Source: Orbilia blumenaviensis (Eukaryota > Ascomycota > Orbiliomycetes > Orbiliales > Orbiliaceae). Taken from it: a DNA stretch of 64,000 nucleotides. The stretch lies in the NCBI GenBank assembly GCA_036872755.1, contig JAVHNS010000004.1:2728001-2792000 (forward strand). Direction: 5' to 3'. Below, in pieces: positions 33,841 to 45,111 of the stretch (within the stretch, counting starts at the first letter, position 1; each line of letters starts with the position of its first letter). A program made the position numbers and the translations under genes. Under the pieces are notes generated by a model, which saw only the letters and a list, made by a program, of their open reading frames with translations, was not told where the DNA came from and did no database searches.

Positions 33841-35448
33841 ATGGACCTAGATAGCAAAGCTGTGATGCGTTTCCGAGTCTTCATCGCACAGGAAAACTTC
33901 GACACTGTCTCGAAGACAGCCAGCAAACACCGGCAAGCTTGCCTTCAGGATGCATCCTATTTTCAGCACGCATTGAAATTCCAACGACATGATCGAATCC
34001 TGGTTCCTTTAGATAATATATGTTATGACTTTCCCGTGGGCGTGAACGAGAGGACGGGGGAAGTCGGGAATCTCTGTCTGGATCTTGTGACGCCCGCAGA
34101 GGCAATACAACAATTCAGAATCCATGGCGTTTTTAAAGAGTATGGGTCCACAAAACCCATGAAAATAAACCGTCAGTCGTCAAACTTCAACGAATTTCCG
34201 CCTAGGATTCTTTATAATGAACCTCAATGGCAGTATCATTACGGCGATCCTTTTTTACTACGGCCCGAATTTAATACAACAAGCTCCAGCGAACGGAACA
34301 ACGACGGCGTGAGGAAGATCAATGTTTTCAACTTGCGGACTGGAGAACCCTTGAGCGTCCCTTTATCTAAAGTCCGACTTCATCCCAACTATAGGTTCAA
34401 GAGCTCTGAAATACGAGGGTCGAAAAGGGGGCTCGAGAGTTCAAGTACACAGTTTCGCGGTGGGCAGCTGCTTACCGTTGCTGTACTTGGTGGGAGGAAT
34501 GTCCGCCTAGGCGGGAGAGCCACAAGCTCGCTATTGTTCTGTCTTGCTACTGCGTCTGGAATACCTTCCTGGGTACTGGAGGACCAGTTGGAACCTTTAG
34601 ACAAGGATTTTATGAGTGTCGCCAATCACACCTGTGACTGGCTCGTATCCGATATGGACGATGAAATACAAGAGGATATACATAATCTAGGGCTAAGAGA
34701 TCTTAGTCTGCGTATAATGTATGCAGGTTTTCAAAGTTCCTTAGGGGGGCAGGGCGATACTTGGGAGGATTATCCAGAAGGATACAGAGAGGAAGATTTT
34801 GAACAGGAGGATGCTCAAGGGGAAGATTATAGCGAGGACGGTGATATCCACTCTCGGGGAATGTTGTCCCCAACTCCATCCTACCACAGTCGCGATAGAG
34901 ACAACTCTGGACGCCGGAGATGGGATGCAGCTGTTCGTGTACAAAGGACTCGACAATCATCGACTGGGAGCGAGGTACAGGAAAGAAGGAGGGCTCATAT
35001 AGACCCATTAGGTGGAGGAGTACAAGTGGACTCAACCCCAGTCCAGTCCGATAACACCGATCAAAGGGGGAGAAATCCGATAGCCCGTACCGCCCGCCAC
35101 GTACCTCTTCCCGAAAGCCAACCGAGTCGTACCCGAGGCCAGCGTTTAACATGTTTGGCGCCCCCACCGGACCATTTCCAGTTCTTAGAAGCTCGGCTCA
35201 CGGAAGAAAGAGAGAGATTCAATGGGGTAGACTTTGCGAGGTATAGCTCTCAGGAGAGAGAGCCCCAGGATGGCGGATCAGAACGTGGGGAGTCCGGATC
35301 TCGAGGCCCCTTGGATATGTATGAAGAAGCATTGGCTTACATGAGTACAATGAGTCGCGGCCCTGAGCAGATGGGGAGGGGCGGTTCGGGTTCAGAATAT
35401 CAGCCAAACTACCCACGACGCTCCCCCCCTATTGGCGACGGTTACTAG
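33841..35448 (+). CDS. orphan 535-aa protein with disordered charged C-terminus
   Basis: Single uninterrupted frame, ATG at 33841. I recognise no family. The first 290 residues are mixed and look folded, with many aromatic residues (for example QWQYHYGDPFLLRPEF). A middle part around 290-340 is acidic and glycine-rich. From about 345 the chain is low in hydrophobics and rich in Arg, Ser, Gln and Gly, ending in Gly/Pro/Tyr-rich sequence (GRGGSGSEYQPNYPRRSP). There is no signal peptide or membrane span, so it is probably nuclear or cytosolic. It is flanked by gene-poor AT-rich DNA and a possible gene relic, which fits an accessory or lineage-specific gene. The frame is too long and too evenly composed to be chance. 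Confidence 0.7.
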   Translation: MDLDSKAVMRFRVFIAQENFDTVSKTASKHRQACLQDASYFQHALKFQRHDRILVPLDNICYDFPVGVNERTGEVGNLCLDLVTPAEAIQQFRIHGVFKEYGSTKPMKINRQSSNFNEFPPRILYNEPQWQYHYGDPFLLRPEFNTTSSSERNNDGVRKINVFNLRTGEPLSVPLSKVRLHPNYRFKSSEIRGSKRGLESSSTQFRGGQLLTVAVLGGRNVRLGGRATSSLLFCLATASGIPSWVLEDQLEPLDKDFMSVANHTCDWLVSDMDDEIQEDIHNLGLRDLSLRIMYAGFQSSLGGQGDTWEDYPEGYREEDFEQEDAQGEDYSEDGDIHSRGMLSPTPSYHSRDRDNSGRRRWDAAVRVQRTRQSSTGSEVQERRRAHIDPLGGGVQVDSTPVQSDNTDQRGRNPIARTARHVPLPESQPSRTRGQRLTCLAPPPDHFQFLEARLTEERERFNGVDFARYSSQEREPQDGGSERGESGSRGPLDMYEEALAYMSTMSRGPEQMGRGGSGSEYQPNYPRRSPPIGDGY

Positions 35449-36208
35449 CTACGAGTCAATAATTCCTGGATGTTACCCTGCCCTCTTAAGCGCATTCCAT
35501 TTTAACAGTGTTAGTGGAATCCCCCTACCCGTTCACTATGCTAAGTTGGTGGGTTTCTTTTGATAAATACAACTAAGATTGCCGATACTATGTAGATTTT
35601 TCAGTATGAACAAGTCATTTTATGAAGTAATTATAATCTGACCGTACATATCATATCCTACGGTCCTTCTTGCACCCAAGGCAGTTTGATAGTTAATTTT
35701 TTACTTAATGATTCCGTTAGCTTGCACAAATTGCATTAATACCCTTCTTAGTACACGATTTGACAGTACATGTATATAAATTCGGATATTCGAGGAGGAA
35801 TATACATCTAGCGTACCCACGAGAGTACGTATATGCGTGCGATTGCGCAACTTATTTTGCCGCTCGACGACAAAGCGTACGTTACGGACATATACGCATC
35901 GATGGTTTTTTTTTTCTCTTTTCCTTTTTAATCGGCTTCATTGAGAGTAAGTATATCTCGATCTTGGACTAGGGTTATCGAATATAACATAAATGCTTAG
36001 CTAGACGCTACTTAAAGCCGAAAAAATGTAACTGTTATGTACAGAGGTTCAAGAAGCCCATCTTTATGGCGATCTTTCCTGACCACAGCCTTCACTAACC
36101 ATCTGGCTGTATCAAGAAGAAACCGAACTTTACTGGCGGGTGTTCGAGTAATCTGATGCATTACACCTGACCTCGGTCCCCATTACACCCGCAAAACCCC
36201 ACCTGGTT
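35449..36208. other. convergent intergenic region
   Basis: AT-rich 3' flanks of the orphan gene (+) and the Mnl1/EDEM gene (-). No gene seen. Confidence 0.65.
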
Positions 36209-39200
36209 CTAGACCACGGGTACAAAATTCCCCACAACGACACCATCCAAACTCACCCTCCATCTTTCTCTCAACCCCACCCCCCTAGCCTCTCCTAACA
36301 CAGCATAGGTTGCATCACCTCCCCCTACAAAAACTAACGGAATCGGATTCTTCCTTCTCTGTCCATTCCTTGAGTCTACTTGGTACTTATCCAGCAATGG
36401 TCTGATCAAGTAATCATCCTTTAAACCAACCCAATCATTCACTCCACCTCCATTATCAATATCCACGACATCCTCATAGGCTTTGTGCGAGACCACGGTG
36501 TCATCAAAATTAACGACGATAGCGAGTTTAATTCCGCTGGATGTTGGTAGATTATTCATTTTCTGTGAGAACGGACATTTGCCACGTTTAAACAGAATTA
36601 TGGGATACGTAGCTGCAATTGACGGAAGCGGGGAGTCACAGCCAAGGCCAGCGACATAAACAGAGCGCCATGGTAGTGTTGGGGAAGGTGTATATTCCAT
36701 TGATGTGAGAAAAGCGTGAGTCTTGGGGGTTAAGGGGGGGATTTCTTGGGCCCCTATTCCTGAAGAGAGAATGGCGTGGAGGTGACGGCGGATGATGACT
36801 TTCCCATTGGACACTGGTTTCGGGGTCAGAGTCCTTCTCGAGGTGGGAGGCGCTTTATCCTGAATTTGATTTTTGAAACTATCCCATAGAACCTCTTCAA
36901 CGCGTTTCAAGATATCGCCGTCGAGATCTTTGCCATCCATCTTAATTTCGACCTTTTTATCTTTTAACCCTTCTTTCGCAGTTGCGGGTGTAGGAGGTGG
37001 GGGTGGGGGTTTCTGCTCGGCCTGGAAGTCAAAGACAACCTCGTAGCCCTCATCCTTTAAGGTTCGAAATCTGGCCTGGCCATCAACTTGCAAAGAATCC
37101 AAGTTGATTTTCTCGATGGCCACGATTTCATCATGCCTGATTATCCGGTCCCCTATTTTCGTAATTAAGTACTCAATTCTTCCCTCGATAACCTCCCTTG
37201 AGAAGCCAATCCGTAGCCCACTTAGCGAGTTGATTAAAACGCCGCCTTTAATATCAACCCAAGACGGCGGTGGAATCTCCCCAGGCCTCATGGGTATAAC
37301 TGAGAATACTAAATCCATCTTATTTTCGCCGGGTAACTTCGCGCAATATGATAACGGTGCAATGACTTGCGGGGGCAAAGTCCAGGGGTAGAAGCTTCCA
37401 TTGGTAGGAGAGTACGGAGTGACATATCGGTATGGATTTTCCTCATCCCTATCGTTGTAGTACCCAAATTCCTCCGGGACATTCTCGTGATTCAAAAGCA
37501 CAAGCGTCGTTGGGACTCGTGGCACATTGTCTGGAAGAAGATTCAGTCCAACTGCGTTGTAAGGATGGAAAGTGTCTGTTCTTGAAGCTGTTCGGGAGAA
37601 CAGCTCTCCCACTTTTACGTTCAGGTAAGTGACTTTTGGGTTTTGGCATGTCCGTTCAGTTTCATGATGCTTCTTATCCCCATTTGGACGGCTTTCACGC
37701 CAGAGCATTTCTTTCTGTTTGTGGGTCCATGACTTTGGCATGATTATGGGGTGGCCTTCTGTAGTAAAAACCCATGGTTGGTCGGTTTTGTGCAATGGGT
37801 GGTCTAACAGTGTTATCGAATGTTAAAGGTGGCTCCATCGATAGGTTCCAGAAATCGATACTTACCATCATCAAATAGAAGATATAGATATGCAGCAGTC
37901 TCACTCAACAGAAAGCTTTCCATCCTATCCGAGACCTGGCCGCTTTTGACGTCCTCCAGACCGCCCCAACCGCATCTTCCCCAACATCGCCGCTGGATGT
38001 CTCTTAATATCATCTCTCCAACATGAAGGTACCAGACATCTTTGGTGGCGCGGTACAGGTGGTAAACACTTTCCGCAAATTCTGGCCGCCCTGGCCACCA
38101 ATGGAGTTGTATAGATTGTTTCGCGGGTACATATCGCTCAGGCAATGCTTGATACCTCTGCCAAAGAGCGGTATAGCTATATAGACTTCGTATTAGAGCC
38201 AAGGCATAAAGTATTGGTCGGTGACAGCCTCACAACAGGGTCAGGTAATCCTTACAAAAGACAGGCTCTTTCAGCAGTTGATACATCACCCGCTAACACC
38301 AGCAACCCGGGCCAAAATGCACTCAAGCTGTCCACCCATTGAACCATTGGTTCACCGGTAGCCATATGTACTCCTTGGTAAAAGAATGCTGGCGATTCCA
38401 CTAGCATGTGCTTATTTATAGCGGCAACAGACTTTTCGAATACATCTAGGTATTCAGCTGGAAGCGCCGGGTTCGGGTTTTTCGAAGAAGGAACTGTAGG
38501 GGACGACGAAAGAAGAATGTAAGTCTTCATGGCATACTCGAAGAAAGAGTCTGTAGATGCGCCAATCTGAATATTGGGAAGAACTATGTATCAGAAACCT
38601 CAAAGGATTGAAAGCGAACACTGTAGGTAGGTAGGTAGGTAGGTAGGGGGTGGGAGTATATAAGAGAATAAATACGATAATGATAGAATGGGGGTAGACA
38701 TACGCCTGCTAGCGCGCCACTTTGCAGCTCCCACTTCCCTGTGACCGCATCCAGGCCGCCTCCAACAAGATCAAGTGGGCTTCTTCTTTCCCAAACTGCC
38801 CAAAATGCCTGCTGTGAGACTCTTTCGAAAATCTCGACGTCATCCCAGCTATGTTTCATATGGGGGGTTGTCTTTAGGAAAGCCTCGACCCTCTCTGGAT
38901 AATCGACTTTATAACGTTGCAATAATCTTGTCAGTGTCGTAAGTTCCAAAGTTAAGCTCCCGGCCCCAGCTGCACACGTCTCGGTTCTCTCATTCTTCAA
39001 AGGCTTGAATCCAGCCTTTTCCGCTTCCTCTTCGTCCTTCCGACACTTTTCGACGGGCTTTTCTCCATGTTCTCTGTCAACTGGCGGCGGGCGAATATTT
39101 ACACAGCCATATCTAAGGTTCACTCTTGGGTATGGTAGCCCTGTATCGGTAGTAAATGCAGGTAGCAATCTTGTGGCGAGGTCGTGTGCTAAATGCAAGA

Positions 39201-39803
39201 GCTCATCCTTGTACCTCCACCCTTGGTGGCTATACCCTGACTTTCCCTGCATCGGCAGCATACCTATAGCGAATTGATGCCCCGATATCAATCCTCCTAC
39301 GCCGCGAATAACTGTTTCGAAAACCTGCACTTTGGAATCTCGGTCGAATCCATGACCCCAGTATGTATCTGAAACTCGCCGTACGGTTTCCCAGAACCAG
39401 GTATAGGACTTTTCCGAAGAGGCCGACAATATCCCTAGGGCAGAAAGGGAATCTATCGCCGTGAGCGAGTAATTGCCGAGAACATCTGTCAAACCGGCGT
39501 TATTTGGTTCATCGTCACGTTCTAGCGCGACGCAGCTTAGCGGCCTGATCTACTAGAGAAGAAATATATATGCAATGTTAGAAATTTAGACATTTTCAAG
39601 TCATACAAAAAATGATGTACGGGGTGAATAACAACCTCGTCGGCTGGATAGGCAAAGTTCATGTACGAGTCAAACCCGTGATGGAACATTTCTATTGCCT
39701 CATGCCGTAAGTTCTTTACATGCGACTCTGACATACATAGGCATGGTTGGATGCCTATGATGCCCAAGAGGACAAGGGTATTCGAGAGAACGTCGATTTT
39801 CAT
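36209..39803 (-). CDS. mnl1: ER degradation-enhancing alpha-mannosidase-like protein (GH47 plus PA domain)
   Basis: The model is complement(join(36209..37803,37866..38176,38256..38566,38704..39549,39636..39803)), 1076 aa. Residues 1-23 are a signal peptide. GH47 motifs follow in order: DSYMNFAYPADE joined across intron 1 to IRPLSC, VFETVIRGVGGL (E134), AGAGSLTLE (E258), SFLLSETAAYLYLLF (E534) and WVFTTEGHP (about 557-564). A C-terminal PA domain lies near 928-1058 (PWRSVYVAGLGC, PIILFKRGKCPFS). The family trims mannose from misfolded ER glycoproteins to commit them to ERAD. GH47 with a C-terminal PA domain resembles EDEM3; the long middle region (650-920) with a Pro7-type run is fungal. Intron 1 has a weak donor (GTTGTT), and acceptor choice (the second TAG) is set by an in-frame stop. 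Intron 2 contains a GTAG repeat. Confidence 0.92.
38623..38646. repeat. GTAG tetranucleotide repeat inside an intron
   Basis: About six tandem GTAG units in intron 2 of the minus-strand Mnl1/EDEM gene (intron 38567-38703). Confidence 0.9.
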
Positions 39804-41544
39804 GGGAGAATGATAGGGCGTAGAGAGAAGGTCGGAGGGACAGAGGACTGGGCGTTCCAGATGCCAAATTTAGGTCATTGGAAGTCGTTGGTCGGATATA
39901 AGTCAGATGCACAAGCTCAAGACGACGTCAGTGAGCTTGTCGGTGCTCGCGAGGATGGTAGCGTGCACTTGGGGTTGTCTCCAAGCTAAGCCGTAGGTGG
40001 GTCCAGCTGCCACGAAAGGACAGACTTGCCTTGATCAACGCAAAAAATGCAACATTTTGCACTGCTTCCAGCTTCTACACAGCCTCTTTACTGGCTGCAG
40101 ATAGCACATCGTCGCATGATATTGCGTATTTCCGCCAACCATTAATGCTAGTTTGAAATTTTTAGGGTCAGGCTGCTCCACTAAGCACGCTTACCTTATT
40201 CTAAATCGAATATATTATACTTAAGTATAGATAAATATTTGTAGAATATCTACCTAGGTTCGCGGACACAATTGGGGTTTTATAGATCTATGTAGCAATT
40301 TTACGAGACAAACCGGGGCTTGAGGCTGACTAAATTCAATTTATTGATTTAGTAAAGGCACGCTTATATTGAGTCTGTTGAGCATTTTGATAGGATTTTT
40401 ACAAATATGTTTTTGCTGCAATGCCAACTAATTATAAGATTTACCTTTTTTACTTATTATTATGCCTCTAGCGGGTGCAGGGCGTGTATCTACACTCCAG
40501 TAGCCATAGTATGAGGCCAACTATAACTTCTACCAATCTCGATCCAGGGTCAAACGCAAATAGGGTCGAAATTTACACTCAGTGATAGAGTTTAAAGTAT
40601 ACTAGCTGCAGCACTTACCTCTAGCTACGAGTTTTGAAATTTAGGAATGGTATTAGGTATATAATTATACCCAATTCGGATATTTTTAAACTAACTATAG
40701 TTAAACCTAAAGCTAGGTTCTTGCTGCAGGGAATACAATGGGAATTTTGATTATACCTAGGTATCTCTACTTCACTACACCAAGAGTACGGTAGTAGCTG
40801 CAGATATGTGGTGTACATTATCCAAGTAAGTACCCCTAGATATCAGTGTAGTCTTGGCACTGTCTCTTGCTTAACGTTGCCTGTTAACAACACGTGAAAT
40901 CCAACAGATTAAGGACTTAGGCGGCCAGGAAGAGTTACTCAGGACGGTCTACAGGGACAAATTAAGGCTGGTCTCGGGGCTAGCCTTCCTATTCCGTAGT
41001 ATCTTTTCGTACTGGTACATTTGTCCAAATTCCACCGGTATGACTTCGTAGCCAACCTTCGGTGACTGTGTACGAATTTAATATACATGCGTGCTGCGCA
41101 GATACCAGTAACAAAGAACCTAGTTCGGTTTTGCAAAGCGGTTGTGACAAAAAATGAACCGCTAGAAATTGAAACTACAAGCAATGGATAATAAAGGTAA
41201 TGATAAGAGCGCAATATCAATCGTAGGAGACCCAGGTCTATCCGTGGAATTCGAACAGAAGGTTGTATATACAAAGGAAATGCTCCAACGGGCGGACTTA
41301 AGCCTGCAAAGATGGTGAATTATTAGAACGGGCGGTACCCATAATGCGATGTGGATGCTTTCGTTATTGATCGTTAAAACACTGCCTTAGAGAGGACTAG
41401 AGGTTCCTTCTTTCTGCAACAAATGGTTCTTTTCTCGAATCTAGTGATTAATAATTATAGAAAAGGTAGAAGAAAAAGTCCGATATACACGACTAGAGAA
41501 TGGTAATAGAATAGAATTGTAGAAGGTAAGATAAATTTGTAGTT
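39804..41544. other. intergenic region, AT-rich from 40.1 kb
   Basis: This is the promoter side of the Mnl1/EDEM gene and the 3' flank of the GPI-anchored protein gene. ACCTAGG words occur near 40250 and 40756. Short open frames (39747-39989 +, 40939-41274 -) carry no family features. No gene seen. Confidence 0.55.
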
Positions 41545-42273
41545 TTAGGCAATGTTGGCAATCAATGCGAAGACTCCAACTGCCATCCCCAAGGCACTGA
41601 CACGGACAGCAGCACCACTATTCGGGCTATCGTCTTGAGAGCTGAATGGACTGCCATTAGAACCACTGTTCCCACTGCCACTCGAGCCAGTTGTGCTTGC
41701 TGGGCTGTTGGAAGTTCGAAGGGTGGTTGGTGCATATGTATTCTCCGGGAAGGCGACTGTCTGGGTGACAGTAGAATCAGGAACCGAAGTGTCGATGACA
41801 AGACCAGTTGGTGCAGACTGTTCCTCGACAACGGATGTAGCTTCGACGACACCGGAGAAGGAGAGCTGAGCTGCGGAAGAAGATGGGGTCTTCCCTGGTC
41901 CGGACATGAAAGTTGGGGTAGCGGATGGAGAACCATCACTTTTGTCAGAACCGCCGTTGCTACCACCACTAGCTGCGTTCGTACAAAGAGCGGGGACAAG
42001 ACCGTCGTTTAGAGCGGCAAGGAGAAGGTTCTGGGGTTTCTTCGCATCCTTGCAAACGCCTTGAAGGGTCTTTTCAAGGGACTGCAGTTGTTCTTGACAA
42101 GCTTCCGAGCACTTGCCTGGGAGAAACCCGCAGGACATGAGAGGGATGGAGTATTGAGAAGCGCACTTGTCATTGGCATCTCCGAGTTCTGAGGAGATGT
42201 CGTAGAGGGAAAAGGCCATAATGGCAGATGGGAGGGCAGCAACAGCGGCGAGGGTGACGGTTGAGAAACGCAT
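41545..42273 (-). CDS. GPI-anchored, cysteine-containing cell-surface protein
   Basis: Single exon, 242 aa, ATG at 42273. Residues 1-20 are a signal peptide ending AIMA. The mature N-terminal domain has six cysteines (C37, C48, C55, C59, C74, C97), enough for three disulphides. A Gly/Ser/Thr-rich stalk (100-215) with many potential O-glycosylation sites follows. The C-terminus has a small-residue omega region (SPNSGAA) and a hydrophobic tail (LGMAVGVFALIANIA), the standard GPI-attachment signal. It resembles the many small GPI wall proteins of ascomycetes. The Cys spacing is not the eight-Cys CFEM pattern. Function is unknown. Confidence 0.85.
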   Translation of the reverse strand: MRFSTVTLAAVAALPSAIMAFSLYDISSELGDANDKCASQYSIPLMSCGFLPGKCSEACQEQLQSLEKTLQGVCKDAKKPQNLLLAALNDGLVPALCTNAASGGSNGGSDKSDGSPSATPTFMSGPGKTPSSSAAQLSFSGVVEATSVVEEQSAPTGLVIDTSVPDSTVTQTVAFPENTYAPTTLRTSNSPASTTGSSGSGNSGSNGSPFSSQDDSPNSGAAVRVSALGMAVGVFALIANIA

Positions 42274-45111
42274 TTTGATGGATGTATCAAGTGAAGCTGG
42301 ATTCGAGAAGGTTGTGATGAATCAAACAGTTGTATTTACTGTCTGCTAAAATAATATGGCGCAAGTCGAATGATTGTGATAAAGTCGAAAGATATTATTG
42401 ATCACCAGGATAAATTTTCTCTGAAGTGAATTGATGTTAAGGAGCGGAAGTACAGACGATGCTGTTGGCCGAGCGGTGCTGAGGTTATTCTGAATATCAA
42501 ACTCAACCAGAGGAACGTAGTTCTAGGTAATCGACAAAGAAAAACCCAACAATCCTGCAGAAAGGCAAAGAAGAAGAAAACACTTAAAAGAGAGACTGAA
42601 GGTTGAATGACAAGAAGAAGAGCGAGAAGGGAGAGTTCTATGTTTATGAAACCAGCAGAAGTAACAAAAAAAAAAAAGACGACTTGGGAGTAAATGAAAC
42701 CCGGAGTTCGGCAACGGTGGGCGTTCTAGCGATTTTATCCCTAGACAAATGAGCGGATGCAGACTTCCAAGCTAACTCTTAAATGTTGGCAGCAGCTTTA
42801 TTGGCGTTAAACCTAGGTGCAATGTGCAATCTGTAATATGCAAGATGATGCAAGGCAAGGGATATGAGGTGGAGACTTTTTATTTTGTTGGATTTAGTGA
42901 GAGAAAAGGGAAAAGGGCCTCCAGGGTCTTCTTCGTTTTAGTTGGTCAGTTCAATTCAAACAAAACAGGCGTCTGCTCAACACCGATAGAAGGAAGGAAA
43001 GAAAGGAGTCACGTCGTCAATGTGAATGAAAGGAGAAGAAGGATGGAAGGTAATGTAGATCGGATGAAGAATTGGACGTCCGTATGTTTTAAAGTGTTTA
43101 GCAGCACCAGTCCCAACGTTTGGAGTGGAACCAGGTCCGGCAATGGCAATAGGCCTTGCATGTTATGGCGCTCCGTGCATGGGCAGATGCAGATATCATC
43201 GAGCGATGGCGCAAAAAATAAAAAACAAAAACAGAAACATACTCCTGGAGCGGGGAAAGGAATAAGGGCCGCCGCAGACATTCCCCTCAGTCCGGTCGAA
43301 TCGAACACTTCTTGACCAGCTCGACACAGCGACCGTCCAGAATCAACAGTCGAAAACGCCGGCAGCCTGACATGATTGACACTGTGCCATGAAATTCGCT
43401 CCTCCTGGTTTTGTCCGGCTCGAGGTTTTGACCCAGCCAATCGCGGGCATGAAGCAGGTTCTAGTGATAAACCTGAAACGTCTGATCAGGACCCTGGAAG
43501 CCATTTCCTCATCCGCCAGCTTGCTTGGTTTCGCAAACGTCTCGCTAAAGCAGGTCAGGTTAGCAGGCATCATGGTATCTGGTATTTGGCATTCAGGGAC
43601 TCTTCTGTAAACCCATGGAGGTTGAACGCATGCCGTAGGTAGGTAGGTAGGTAGAGGCAGTCAGCACTGATTTCCCTCACATCAGGCTCGCACCAACAAT
43701 CAATGATCGCAATTTTGAATACAATGGTCTTCGGGGAGCCGCCCCACGTTCCCAAATGCATTGCATTACCAGTCAAGACATGTTTCTCATACCTCTGAAT
43801 GCATCCAAACTTCTGAGGCTCGGCGAAAGTCTCGACTTTCTTTTCCTGCATCAGAGGTCAAAATATTTAAAATGCAAACACATATGGGTGGCGTCCGAAT
43901 CTCCCGGATATCGAAAAGCCTTGATACGATCTAGGTATTCCGTCTCGTCAATGCGAAGCTCAGATCCACTGGATAAACCAGTCGACATCACTCCCGGCCC
44001 ACGGCGACGAATAACGAGCGCAAGAAACCGAAATAACTACTGTACTGTTCTTTCAATAAGATTGAACAAGTTTCAGAAATGTCATGGGAGCTAGCTGTTG
44101 AATGGCCTTGGCTGGTTCGGCAACCTCAACCGACAGGCAGAATCGTTGGCGCTTTTATCGGAAAACTCCACTTTAAGTACCTTGCCTGTTGTGCACCACA
44201 ATGACATTCATGGAAGCACAAGAATTTTTGAAGCGAAGGATGGAGGGTATTTTTTGCACAGCCTCATCAGGTTTGTGAAATAGATTAACCTTCGGATGCT
44301 GTGGGACGTCTGTCGACTGACCGTTGTCAATGAGATTTTAACATTTGTAAAGGGGCAGCACAAATTATTTCGATTGCGTTGTATAGAGTAACCACCGAAG
44401 TCGCTGCATTATAATATTACTAAAAATACCATGCAAAGACCCCTTCTTCATGTTCCTCAGGTAGATGGGGTTTGGTTTGTGCGCTCTAAGATATCTAGAT
44501 TAGTGGTAGACATACATTTACATAGCTTAGTACCTAGACAGCTCCTTTGTTGTCTCGGTTGGCATGTTGGGTGGCTGTCTTCACATGGGCGTATATGCAG
44601 TTTCTATTACAGACATGATATCTAGACGCTAAAGACCTAGATTCATCCAACGGGCTCAACCAGCCGAATCAATGGCATGAGATCCGCGCTGACAGGAGCT
44701 ATGTAGACTGCCTAACAGCGATCAAACTCAAGCTCTTAGACTTCACAATATGAGGAATGGGCTTTGAATTAAGGTCTCTTTCCGTATGGGGCAGCAGGAA
44801 CGTGACGCGAAGATCCCACACCTTAAATTTTAGCATCCCGTCTCAACTTCCACTCTCCTCGCTTGTTAATTAACGTTGTAAAAAAAAACGCCTTCCGGGT
44901 CCATATTCATCCGAACGTTACATGTACCGGAACCAAGTGGCACTGTGTCAGAATACTACAAATGACATCAGTGGTGCCAATTCATACTTCCTTGTGAAAG
45001 GATCGGAAGACGCAGTGTATTCTACATCCTTGAAAAAGTTAACAACCAGACTGTTGTGATAAGCGATGAAGCTCTCACTAATTTTTCCAGCACTTGTGGC
45101 GTTGAAAGCTT
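42274..45111. other. 2.8-kb intergenic region, no gene seen
   Basis: Promoter side of the GPI-anchored protein gene and 3' flank of RAD14. Overlapping open frames at 42824-43315 (+) and 43009-43440 (-), and several between 43343 and 44094, conflict with each other and show no domain. A GTAG repeat is at 43635-43654. Confidence 0.5.
43635..43654. repeat. GTAG tetranucleotide repeat
   Basis: Five tandem GTAG units in intergenic sequence, same unit as the repeat at 38623. Confidence 0.9.

Noticed and set aside
42824..43440. Overlapping 163-aa (+) and 143-aa (-) frames
   Set aside because: They contradict each other, no domain, and the minus one is Phe/Leu/Cys-rich low complexity.
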